DNA of 9,445 bases, from the NCBI GenBank assembly GCA_031272615.1, contig JAISTL010000267.1, forward strand, positions 1-9,445. The letters run 5' to 3'. The notes below the pieces were generated by a model that made no database searches, had not been told where the DNA came from, and worked only from the letters and a program-made list of their open reading frames with translations. The translations under genes were made by a program, and so were the position numbers. This DNA comes from Methylobacteriaceae bacterium (lineage in GTDB: Bacteria; Pseudomonadota; Alphaproteobacteria; Rhizobiales; Beijerinckiaceae). Positions 1 to 6,839 of the stretch are shown here, one piece after another (the stretch's first letter is position 1; each line of letters starts with the position of its first letter).

Positions 1-12
1 CATGTCCGACGC

Positions 13-40
13 TTGCTTCAGGCATCGGGAGATTTATTTT
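13..40 (+). promoter_or_regulatory. Candidate sigma-70-type promoter for rpmH
   Basis: TTGCTT (13-18) is separated by 16 bases from TATTTT (35-40), about 75 bases before the rpmH start. The match to the -35/-10 consensus is partial. Its position upstream of the first gene of the run is what makes it credible. No other convincing promoter is visible in the first 115 bases, and the true promoter could lie outside the window. Confidence 0.3.
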
Positions 41-115
41 GTCTGAAAATTCGGCGTTGTGTCCGTTTCCCCCAGGGGTTCTCACGGAAGCACGAATCGA
101 TGTCAGGAGGTCAGT

Positions 116-250
116 GTGAAAAGAACCTATCAGCCCAGCAAGCTTGTCCGCAAGCGGCGGCACGGTTTCCGCGCCCGCATGGCAACCCGTAACGGCCGCA
201 AGATTATTTCCGCCCGCCGCGCCCATGGCCGCAAGCGGCTTTCGGCGTGA
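116..250 (+). CDS. rpmH: 50S ribosomal protein L34
   Basis: This encodes the 44-residue L34 protein of the large ribosomal subunit, a very basic rRNA-binding peptide. The family pattern is complete: MKRTYQPSK at the N terminus, then [11 protein letters not shown], then a lysine/arginine-rich tail ending RKRLSA. The start is GTG at 116, chosen because the protein then begins exactly where L34 proteins begin. A strong AGGAGG at 105-110 sits five bases upstream. The reading frame is open further upstream to 59, but that extension does not look like L34. It is the first gene of the rpmH-rnpA-yidC-engB run typical of bacteria, and rnpA follows in the same frame 27 bases after the stop. Confidence 0.96.
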   Translation: MKRTYQPSKLVRKRRHGFRARMATRNGRKIISARRAHGRKRLSA

Positions 251-277
251 TCCGGCGCTGAACAAGGATGGCCGCAT

Positions 278-664
278 TTGGACCGTAATTCCGGCGACAC
301 GTATCGCGGCAATCCCGTCGGGCGTCTCAGGAAACGAACCGAATTTTTGGCCGCTGCGTCCGGTCGTCGTTATCGGTCCGATATCATGACGATTCAGGCC
401 ATATCCCGCTCTTCCGACGGTATGGGGTTGCGGCTGGGTCTGACGGTCACCAAGCGGGTCGGAAACGCCGTCGAGCGCAACAGAATCAAGCGGCGCCTGC
501 GTGCCGCGTCGGCATTGGCGCTTCCTCCGCACGCCGACCGGGACACCGATATGGTGATCATCGCCAGAAGGCCTGTCCTCGATATTGATTTTAAAGAACT
601 CACCGGCGCGTTAGCCAAGGCCGCGGCGGTTATTTTATACAGCGGGCGACGTCTTCGCGACTAG
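278..664 (+). CDS. rnpA: Ribonuclease P protein component
   Basis: This is the protein subunit of RNase P, which works with the RNA subunit RnpB to remove 5' leaders from precursor tRNAs. The 128-residue length is normal. The family signature is present: GRLRKRTEF near the N terminus and RNRIKRRLR at residues 67-75, the basic RNA-binding helix, followed by the VIIARR strand. The start is placed at TTG 278, with AAGGA at 264-268 nine bases upstream. The frame is open back to the rpmH stop, but no better start lies there. The next in-frame ATG (386) would remove the conserved RLRKR segment. The ATG at 268 is in another frame and stops after six codons. A TTG start may keep expression low relative to L34. 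There is no yidD between this gene and yidC. Confidence 0.93.
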   Translation: MDRNSGDTYRGNPVGRLRKRTEFLAAASGRRYRSDIMTIQAISRSSDGMGLRLGLTVTKRVGNAVERNRIKRRLRAASALALPPHADRDTDMVIIARRPVLDIDFKELTGALAKAAAVILYSGRRLRD

Positions 665-687
665 AAAGAACATGCCGCAGGTCATCC

Positions 688-2550
688 ATGGGTAGCGAGA
701 ACAAAAATCTTCTCCTTGCGGTCATTCTGTCCCTCGGCGTCATTTTCGTATGGCAGACATTCATCATGATGCCCGAACAGGAGCGCCAGCAACAGGCTGC
801 CGAGCTTTTGCAGAGCCGGCAGACCGGCGAACCCGGCGGGACCACCATACCCGGAGTCGTTCCCGCCTCGTCCGGCGCTTCCGTCGGCACCGCATCCGTG
901 GCGACCACCCCGTTCACCAGCCGCGACGAGGCTCTGAAGGCAGGGCCCCGCGTGCGCGTCGACACCCCGTCGATGGAAGGGTCCATCAATCTGGAAGGCG
1001 CCCGGTTCGATGATGTCAAGTTGAAGAAATACCGGGCCACCATCGACCCGAACAGCAGCGAGATTATTCTGTTTTCTCCCAAAGGCACCTCCCGCTCCTA
1101 TTTCGCGAGTTTCGGCTGGTTGAGTGCCGGCAGCATCGATGTTCCAGGTGAAAAGACCCTGTGGACATCCGATAACTCCGAGTTGACGCCACAATCTCCT
1201 GTCACCCTCACGTGGACAAATCCGTCCGGCGTCGTGTTCCAGCGCAAAATCAGCGTGGACGACAAGGCGCTGTTCACCATCGAAGACACCGTGAACAACC
1301 CGTCCGCCTCGCCGTTGAACCTCTACGCCTACGGCCTGCTGTCGCGGCTCATCCCCCGGGATGAAGTTGCGTCCTACGGCATTTCCCATGAAGGCGCCGT
1401 CGGCTCGCTGGACAACAAGCTGCAGGAATACCCGCTGAGCAAGCTGGAAGAAGAAAAGCCCGTGGAAGGGCGGGCGGCGACCGGTCATGAATGGAAAGAC
1501 GTCACGGGCGGTTACGTCGGTATTACGGAAAAATATTGGGCCTCGGCCATCATCCCCAACCAGGATGTCCCCTATACCGGCGTCTTTTCCGTTTCCAAGG
1601 TTGGCGACCAGAAGTTTCTTCAGTCCGACATCATGAGCAGCGAGGTCACCGTTCCGGCGGCGGGCAGCGCCTCCTACACCCTGCGCCTCTTTGCCGGCGC
1701 CAAGGAAGTGGCGACCATCGACGGCTATTGGCGGCAGTACAACATCACGTTCTTCGACAAGATTATCGACTGGGGCTGGTTCTACTACATCACCAAGCCG
1801 TTGTTCCTCGTGCTCAACTATTTCCATCAGTTGTTCGGCAATTTCGGCTTGTCCATTTTGTTCGTCACCGTGCTGCTGAAAATCCTGTTTCTGCCGTTGG
1901 CCAACCGTTCCTACGTCTCCATGGCGAAGATGAAGATGCTGCAGCCGGAGATGAACCTTATCAAGGAACGCTACAAAGACGACAAGCAGGAACAGCAAAA
2001 GGCCATGATGGCGCTGTGGAAGAAGGAGAAAATCAATCCCGCTGCCGGTTGCTGGCCGATGTTCATCCAAATTCCGGTGTTCTTTGCGCTGTACAAGGTG
2101 CTGTTCGTCACCATCGAAATGCGCCACGCACCATTCTACGGTTGGGTGCATGATCTCGCCGCGCCGGACCCGACGTGCCTGTTCAATCTGTTCGGCTTGC
2201 TGCCCTATGATCCGCTGACACTTCCCACCATCGGCCCGATTATTTCGGATTATGCCCGCCTTGGCGTCTGGCCGCTGTTGATGGGCATGACGATGTGGCT
2301 GCAGATGAAAATGAACCCCGAACCCACCGATCCGGTGCAAAAACAGATGTTCGGCTGGATGCCCATCATTTTTACCTTCATGTTGGGCAGTTTCTCCGTC
2401 GGTTTGGTAATTTACTGGACATGGAACAATTTTCTGTCGCTCATTCAGCAGGGATGGATCATGAAGCGTCACGGCGCCAAAATCGAGCTCTGGAGCAATC
2501 TGTCCTCCACCTTCAAGCGGAACAAAAAGGATGCGCCCGCCGCAAAATGA
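688..2550 (+). CDS. yidC: Membrane protein insertase YidC (Oxa1 family)
   Basis: YidC inserts and folds inner-membrane proteins, alone or with the Sec translocon. The 620-residue protein has the long Gram-negative layout. An N-terminal signal-anchor helix spans about residues 8-28, followed by a Q/E-rich linker and a large periplasmic domain (roughly 75-340). The conserved Oxa1-type core begins near W362, with membrane segments around 365-395, 452-475, 527-545 and 555-585. The cytoplasmic segment after the second helix carries the conserved SMAKMKMLQPEM stretch. Lys398 occupies the position of the functionally important positive charge in the hydrophilic groove (Arg366 in E. coli). The C terminus is short and basic. 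The ATG start lies 23 bases after rnpA, with only a weak GCAGGT ahead. The last 20 bases overlap the earliest possible engB start. Confidence 0.96.
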   Translation: MGSENKNLLLAVILSLGVIFVWQTFIMMPEQERQQQAAELLQSRQTGEPGGTTIPGVVPASSGASVGTASVATTPFTSRDEALKAGPRVRVDTPSMEGSINLEGARFDDVKLKKYRATIDPNSSEIILFSPKGTSRSYFASFGWLSAGSIDVPGEKTLWTSDNSELTPQSPVTLTWTNPSGVVFQRKISVDDKALFTIEDTVNNPSASPLNLYAYGLLSRLIPRDEVASYGISHEGAVGSLDNKLQEYPLSKLEEEKPVEGRAATGHEWKDVTGGYVGITEKYWASAIIPNQDVPYTGVFSVSKVGDQKFLQSDIMSSEVTVPAAGSASYTLRLFAGAKEVATIDGYWRQYNITFFDKIIDWGWFYYITKPLFLVLNYFHQLFGNFGLSILFVTVLLKILFLPLANRSYVSMAKMKMLQPEMNLIKERYKDDKQEQQKAMMALWKKEKINPAAGCWPMFIQIPVFFALYKVLFVTIEMRHAPFYGWVHDLAAPDPTCLFNLFGLLPYDPLTLPTIGPIISDYARLGVWPLLMGMTMWLQMKMNPEPTDPVQKQMFGWMPIIFTFMLGSFSVGLVIYWTWNNFLSLIQQGWIMKRHGAKIELWSNLSSTFKRNKKDAPAAK

Positions 2551-2587
2551 CGCTTTCGCGATGGCTGCCCCCTCGGGAAGCGCGCCC

Positions 2588-3250
2588 ATGACGCACGACG
2601 GGAACCGGGAAGAGGAAGCGTTTCAGGAATCCGGCCGCAAGCTGTTTGCCGGTCCGGTGGAATTCCGCCACGCCGCGGAGACCGTGGCGGCGCTTCCGGT
2701 GGAGTCGGTGCCGGAGATTGCCTTCGCCGGACGCTCCAATGTCGGGAAATCCAGTCTTGTCAACGCGCTGACGGGGCGTAACGCCCTCGCCCGCATTTCC
2801 CGCACGCCGGGGCGCACCCGGCAATTGAATTTCTTTGACGTGAACGGACGTTTGACTCTCGTCGATATGCCCGGATACGGGTTTGCCGCGGCGCCCAAAC
2901 AGCAGGTTTCCGCCTGGACATCGCTTATCCGCGCCTATCTCGGCGGCCGCGCCACCTTGGCCCGGGTCTATCTGCTGATTGACGCCCGGCACGGCTTCAA
3001 GCCTGTCGATGAAGAGATTCTGACCCTGATGGACCGAGCCGCCGTGTCCTATCAGGTGATTCTGACCAAAACCGACGCTCTCGACCGCAGTGCGCTCTCC
3101 GCCGTTCTGGCACGGACGGAGCGCTTTATCGCCAAGCGACCGGCGGCGTTCCCCCGTGTGATACCGACGTCCGCCCGTTCCGGCGCGGGAATCGCCGATT
3201 TACGCGGTTCCATCGCCCGTCTCCTGGCCGAGCGCAGTGTGCCCCTATGA
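2588..3250 (+). CDS. engB: Ribosome biogenesis GTP-binding protein YihA/YsxC/EngB
   Basis: This is a TRAFAC-class GTPase needed for late assembly of the 50S subunit. With the start used here it has 220 residues and all five G motifs. G1 is GRSNVGKSS (48-56), the G2 region is RTPGRT with Thr73 or Thr77, G3 is DMPGYG (93-98), G4 is TKTD (160-163) and G5 is TSA (194-196). The ATG at 2588 is preferred because GGGAAG (2575-2580) lies seven bases before it and it gives the usual family length. In-frame ATGs at 2531 (overlapping yidC) and 2561 are alternatives that add an alanine/proline-rich tail of little apparent function. It sits just after yidC, as in many alphaproteobacteria, and is probably co-transcribed with it. 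Confidence 0.94.
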   Translation: MTHDGNREEEAFQESGRKLFAGPVEFRHAAETVAALPVESVPEIAFAGRSNVGKSSLVNALTGRNALARISRTPGRTRQLNFFDVNGRLTLVDMPGYGFAAAPKQQVSAWTSLIRAYLGGRATLARVYLLIDARHGFKPVDEEILTLMDRAAVSYQVILTKTDALDRSALSAVLARTERFIAKRPAAFPRVIPTSARSGAGIADLRGSIARLLAERSVPL

Positions 3251-3281
3251 CCCGAAGCTTCTTGCAGTAAAGAGAACAGCC

Positions 3282-4769
3282 ATGTCCCACAGTGATACCG
3301 TAAACGCGCGCCTACCGCGGGGGTTTGTTGACCGCGGCCGTGAAGAACTCGCCGCATCGGAGCGCATGTTGTCGGTTATCCGCCACACCTTTGAGCTTTA
3401 CGGATTTGAGGCGCTGGAAACGCCGTTTATCGAATACACCGACGCGCTCGGCAAGTTTCTGCCTGATCAGGACCGCCCCAATGCCGGCGTTTTCTCCTTT
3501 CAGGATGATGATGGGCAATGGCTGTCGCTGCGCTACGACCTCACCGCGCCTCTGGCGCGTTTTTTCGCTGAGCATTTCGACTCGTTGCCGAAACCCTACC
3601 GCTCGTTCCGCACCGGCTGGGTGTTCCGTAATGAAAAACCAGGACCAGGGCGATTCCGGCAATTCATGCAATGCGACGCCGACACGGTGGGCGCGGCGTC
3701 CGTATCCGCCGATGCCGAAATTGCCATGATGGCTGCGGACACTTTGGAGCGGGTGGGGATTCCGCGCGGGGACTATGTGTTTAAAATCAACAACCGCAAG
3801 GTGCTGGACGGCGTTTTGGAAACCATCGGTCTCGGGGGGGAGGACCGCGCGTCTCAGCGTCTCACGGTGCTGCGCGCCATTGACAAGCTCGATCGTCTCG
3901 GCTCCGGCGGAGTTGCCCTCCTGCTTGGCGATGGCCGCACCGACGAAAGTGGTGATTTTACCCGTGGCGCCGGGCTTTCGCGCGAAGCCGCGAACCGGGT
4001 GCTGGAATTCACCGCCGCCTTGGGTTCGGATGCCGCTGCCACCCTCGCCAATCTGAGCCGCGTTGTCCAGGGGTCGGCCCGTGGAGAGGAGGGGGTGGCC
4101 GAGCTGGAGGAAATCGCCATGCTCACTGCGGCGTCCGGCTACGGCGATGGTCGCATTGTCATCGATCCGTCGGTGGTGCGCGGCCTCGAGTATTATACCG
4201 GCCCGGTGTACGAGGCGGAGCTGACCTTCACCGTCGCCGATGAAAACGGCCGTCCGGTGCGCTTCGGCTCGGTGGCGGGCGGCGGACGTTATGACGGGCT
4301 TGTCGGGCGGTTCCGCACCGAGCCGGTTCCGGCGACCGGCTTTTCCATCGGCGTGTCACGGCTGGTGAGCGCGTTGCAGCTCGTCAAAAGCCCTCTGGTG
4401 ACCGGGGCGCATACCCCCGGTCCGGTTGTCGTTTTAGTGCTGGATCGCGCCGAAACCGCGCGTTATCAAGCTCTCGCCGGCCGCCTGCGCCAAGCGGGCA
4501 TCCGCGCTGAAACCTATCTCGGCACATCGGGGATGAAGGCGCAGATGAAATACGCTGACCGGCGCAACAGCCCCTGCGTGTTGATTCAGGGCTCCGACGA
4601 ACGCACCCGCAACGAAGTTCAGGTCAAAGACCTCATCGAAGGCGCCAAAGCCGCCGAATCCATCGCCACCAACGCCGAATGGAAGGCGGCGCGCCCGGCG
4701 CAGTTCTCCGTGCCGGAATCCGACCTCGTCAGCGCCGTACAATCGGTGCTGGCCCGACATTTCGAGTGA
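3282..4769 (+). CDS. hisS: Histidyl-tRNA synthetase, divergent alphaproteobacterial type
   Basis: This class II synthetase charges tRNA-His. The 495-residue protein has a catalytic domain with LRYDLTAP (83-90), motif 2 [13 protein letters not shown] (116-128), the histidine-specific GLEYYTG (301-307) and the motif 3 region [11 protein letters not shown] (329-339). The C-terminal anticodon-binding domain (about 405-490) ends in the usual position. Complete catalytic motifs plus the anticodon domain argue against the paralogue HisZ. Motif 2 and the N terminus (LPRGFVDR) differ from E. coli HisRS and match the form found in Caulobacter and rhizobia. ATG 3282 is chosen because an AAAGAG-like site precedes it. 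A GTG at 3237 inside engB would add 15 residues. An in-frame run of seven G (3834-3840) is present, but the ORF is intact across it. No clear terminator follows. Confidence 0.94.
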   Translation: MSHSDTVNARLPRGFVDRGREELAASERMLSVIRHTFELYGFEALETPFIEYTDALGKFLPDQDRPNAGVFSFQDDDGQWLSLRYDLTAPLARFFAEHFDSLPKPYRSFRTGWVFRNEKPGPGRFRQFMQCDADTVGAASVSADAEIAMMAADTLERVGIPRGDYVFKINNRKVLDGVLETIGLGGEDRASQRLTVLRAIDKLDRLGSGGVALLLGDGRTDESGDFTRGAGLSREAANRVLEFTAALGSDAAATLANLSRVVQGSARGEEGVAELEEIAMLTAASGYGDGRIVIDPSVVRGLEYYTGPVYEAELTFTVADENGRPVRFGSVAGGGRYDGLVGRFRTEPVPATGFSIGVSRLVSALQLVKSPLVTGAHTPGPVVVLVLDRAETARYQALAGRLRQAGIRAETYLGTSGMKAQMKYADRRNSPCVLIQGSDERTRNEVQVKDLIEGAKAAESIATNAEWKAARPAQFSVPESDLVSAVQSVLARHFE

Positions 4770-4955
4770 GGAGCAGGCCGATGGTGCGCCCTTCGGAAAA
4801 CGATAAGTCCATTCTCCACAACTTGCCCCCGACGGAGAAACGCGCAAGTGCAAACCACGACCGTAGTAGTCCGGAATGTCGTACGGTTTATCCTTTGGCT
4901 TCGCATTCCGGCAGTCAAGGTCGCCCCGTATCCTTGGTTTATCGGTGTTGGGCAT
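4770..4955 (-). pseudogene. Truncated, frameshifted tyrosine recombinase (integrase) remnant
   Basis: Read leftward from ATG 4955, the sequence encodes the start of a P4-type integrase: the arm-DNA-binding domain (DUF4102-like) that precedes the catalytic domain. Recognisable pieces are CRNAKPKDKPY (4913-4881) and GRGLHLRVSPSG (4862-4827). After a shift of one base at a run of five G (4830-4826 on this strand), GGKLWRMDLSF (4830-4798) and GRTIGL (4791-4774) continue the family pattern. Family members usually read SPSGGKLWR without a break, so loss of one G from a six-G run explains the shift. The remnant stops at the hisS stop codon, so the core-binding and catalytic domains (R-HxxR-Y) are gone. 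It lies downstream of the 3' end of tRNA-Thr, the usual place for such integrases. A functional gene is excluded. The family assignment rests on motif recognition only. Confidence 0.75.
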
Positions 4956-4956
4956 T

Positions 4957-5009
4957 TTGTGGGTATCCTGATTTGTGGGTATATCGAATACCATCAAAAA
5001 TACCCACAA
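4957..5009. repeat. Three copies of TTGTGGGTAT near the integrase start
   Basis: The 10-mer TTGTGGGTAT occurs at 4957-4966 and again at 4973-4982, 16 bases later. It occurs inverted (ATACCCACAA) at 5000-5009. A near-palindrome GGTATATCGAATACC (4978-4992) overlaps the second copy. The copies lie between the integrase start and the tRNA. They may be arm-type integrase sites or operator sites of the lost element. This is inference; the repeats themselves are exact. Confidence 0.6.
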
Positions 5010-5015
5010 TGTCAA
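4985..5015 (-). promoter_or_regulatory. Candidate promoter of the integrase remnant
   Basis: A perfect TTGACA lies on the - strand at 5015-5010. A weak -10 candidate (GGTATT or TATTCG) lies 17-19 bases downstream, and the integrase ATG at 4955 follows about 30 bases later. The inverted copy of the 10-bp repeat falls in the spacer, which would fit a regulated promoter. The -10 match is poor. Confidence 0.35.
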
Positions 5016-5041
5016 TGGACAATCTTGGACAACAAAATACA

Positions 5042-5080
5042 AAGAAAAACAGGAAATCGTTATATTTCCTTGTTTTTCTT
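5042..5080. terminator. Long AT-rich hairpin, possible bidirectional terminator
   Basis: AAGAAAAACAGGAAAT (5042-5057) is complementary to 5064-5080 apart from one extra T, giving a 16-bp stem with a single bulge and a 6-base loop. On either strand the right arm is T-rich and followed by more T-rich sequence. It lies about 40 bases beyond the 3' end of tRNA-Thr and could end that transcript, or a hisS transcript running the other way. It could also be a structural part of the lost element's attachment region. Confidence 0.5.
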
Positions 5081-5121
5081 ACACAATATTGGACGATACA
5101 GGATGAGTTTGGAGGGGGTAC

Positions 5122-5196
<75 letters not shown>

Positions 5197-5359
5197 TTGA
5201 AAACGGCGCGATACGTCGCGGCGCAGGCAGCCTTACTGCCATAGCGCCGCCCGGAAGGCAAGCGGGATTTGATGGTGAGAGAGGGTTTTTTGCTGCCTTT
5301 TTCCTGCTTAATTCTCTGAAGAGTGTCTCCCGCTTTTGGCCAGGAACTGCATTGCAGCC

Positions 5360-5387
5360 TTGCAAAGCGGCGGCACGTCGCTGTAAA
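5360..5387 (+). promoter_or_regulatory. Candidate promoter for hisD
   Basis: TTGCAA (5360-5365), a 16-base spacer and TGTAAA (5382-5387) lie about 58 bases before the hisD ATG, in the gap between the divergent tRNA-Thr and hisD. Each hexamer matches four of six consensus positions. No histidine-rich leader peptide or attenuator is visible here. A short GGCAG/CTGCC hairpin at about 5226-5240 has no obvious role. Confidence 0.3.
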
Positions 5388-5445
5388 GACGCTGGGATTC
5401 GGCGGCGGGCGTCGCTGGCCGCATATTGTTCGGGAAGGAACCATC

Positions 5446-6756
5446 ATGCCCCATCTCCTCAACAGTCGTTCGCCGGATTTTGAAGCCGCCTTCACCCGCC
5501 TGCTGGCGTTGAAGCGCGAGGCCTCCCGCGATGTCAATGACGCAGTGCGCGCCATCATTGACGATGTGCGCCTTCGCGGTGATGAAGCGTTGTTGGAATA
5601 CACCCTGCGTTTTGACCGGCTGCCGCTGACGCCGGAACGGCTGCGTGTCGGGGCTGACACGGTGCACGAGGCTACGGAGAAGGTTCCTGCCCCGGTGCTG
5701 GAGGCGCTGAAACTGGCCAAGGCGCGTATCGAAGCCTTCCACACCCGCCAGAAGCCGCAGGACCACGAATTCACCGATGCGGAAGGGGTGACCATGGGCT
5801 GGCGCTGGACAGCGGTGGACTCCGCCGGTCTCTATGTGCCCGGCGGCAGCGCCTCCTATCCCTCATCGGTTTTGATGAACGCCGTACCCGCCAGAGTCGC
5901 CGGTGTTGCCCGCTTGGTGATGTGCGTACCCTCTCCCGACGGTGAACTGAACCCGGCAGTTCTGGCTGCCGCCCACATCGCGGGAATTGATGAAATCTAC
6001 CGTGTCGGGGGAGCCCAAGCCATCGCCGCACTGGCTTACGGCACGCGGACCATTGCTCCGGTCGCCAAAATCGTGGGCCCCGGCAATGCTTATGTCGCTG
6101 CCGCCAAGCGCCATGTGTTCGGCGTCGTGGGAATTGACATGATTGCCGGGCCTTCGGAGGTGTTGGTCGTCGCCGATGCGTCGGCCCGAGCCGAGTGGGT
6201 GGCCCTTGACCTGCTGGCCCAAGCCGAACACGATTGTGCCGCCCAAGCCATGCTGATCACCGATGACGCCGCGTTTGCCGACGAGGTGGCGCGAGCGGTG
6301 GAGAAGGCCCTTGAAACGCTGCCGCGCAAAGCCATTGCCGGTGCCGGCTGGCGGGATTTCGGGGCGATTGTTGTGGTCGGCGAGCTGACCGAGGCCGTGC
6401 CGCTCATCAACCGCATCGCACCGGAACACCTGGAGCTGGAAACCGGATGCGCCGAAACATTACTGCCGCACATCCGCAATGCCGGGTCCATCTTCCTCGG
6501 CGCCTACACTCCCGAAGCGTTGGGGGATTATGTCGCCGGGCCCAACCACATCCTGCCCACCGCGCGTTCGGCGCGCTTTTCCTCGGGACTGGGAGTGATG
6601 GATTTCATGAAGCGTTCATCGGTGCTGAAATGCCGCCCGGATTCGGTGAAGGCCATCGGACCGACTGCCGTCGAACTGGCCCTGAGCGAAGGCTTGCATG
6701 CCCACGCAATGTCAGTGCAGGCACGGTTGGAGACGGGCGCGGACGCAAACAGGTGA
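5446..6756 (+). CDS. hisD: Histidinol dehydrogenase
   Basis: HisD carries out the last two steps of histidine synthesis, the NAD-dependent, zinc-dependent oxidation of L-histidinol to L-histidine via histidinal. The protein has 436 residues, the normal length. The family signature region IDMIAGPSEVLVVAD is followed by AQAEHD. By comparison with E. coli HisD, the zinc ligands are Gln259, His262, Asp361 and His420, and the catalytic pair is Glu327-His328 in APEHLEL. GPNHILPT supplies the further conserved histidine. ATG 5446 is chosen because AAGGA (5435-5439) lies six bases upstream and the protein then begins like its family. The ORF could open at GTG 5323, but those extra residues look non-coding. 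No other biosynthetic his gene is in view, so hisD is not in a visible his operon. It is convergent with the next gene, with an 83-base gap and no clear terminator. Confidence 0.96.
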   Translation: MPHLLNSRSPDFEAAFTRLLALKREASRDVNDAVRAIIDDVRLRGDEALLEYTLRFDRLPLTPERLRVGADTVHEATEKVPAPVLEALKLAKARIEAFHTRQKPQDHEFTDAEGVTMGWRWTAVDSAGLYVPGGSASYPSSVLMNAVPARVAGVARLVMCVPSPDGELNPAVLAAAHIAGIDEIYRVGGAQAIAALAYGTRTIAPVAKIVGPGNAYVAAAKRHVFGVVGIDMIAGPSEVLVVADASARAEWVALDLLAQAEHDCAAQAMLITDDAAFADEVARAVEKALETLPRKAIAGAGWRDFGAIVVVGELTEAVPLINRIAPEHLELETGCAETLLPHIRNAGSIFLGAYTPEALGDYVAGPNHILPTARSARFSSGLGVMDFMKRSSVLKCRPDSVKAIGPTAVELALSEGLHAHAMSVQARLETGADANR

Positions 6757-6839
6757 AGCATACCGTTGGAATACAACAGGATATGCGGCGGGCACTCTTG
6801 GATCACCCACCGGCGGGGAGGATGACTCCGTTTCTCGCT

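Noticed and set aside
682..2589. 635-residue ORF on the - strand opposite yidC
   Set aside because: It mirrors yidC almost exactly, has low-complexity His/Gly/Gln-rich content and no recognisable domain. It is a by-product of GC-rich codon use in yidC.
3282..4769. HisZ, the ATP-phosphoribosyltransferase regulatory subunit, instead of HisS
   Set aside because: All class II catalytic motifs and a C-terminal anticodon-binding domain are present. HisZ lacks the anticodon domain and has degenerate motifs.
4434..5042. 202-residue - strand ORF as an intact gene
   Set aside because: Only its part at about 4827-4955 resembles an integrase. The rest is antisense to hisS, so it is described as a pseudogene fragment.
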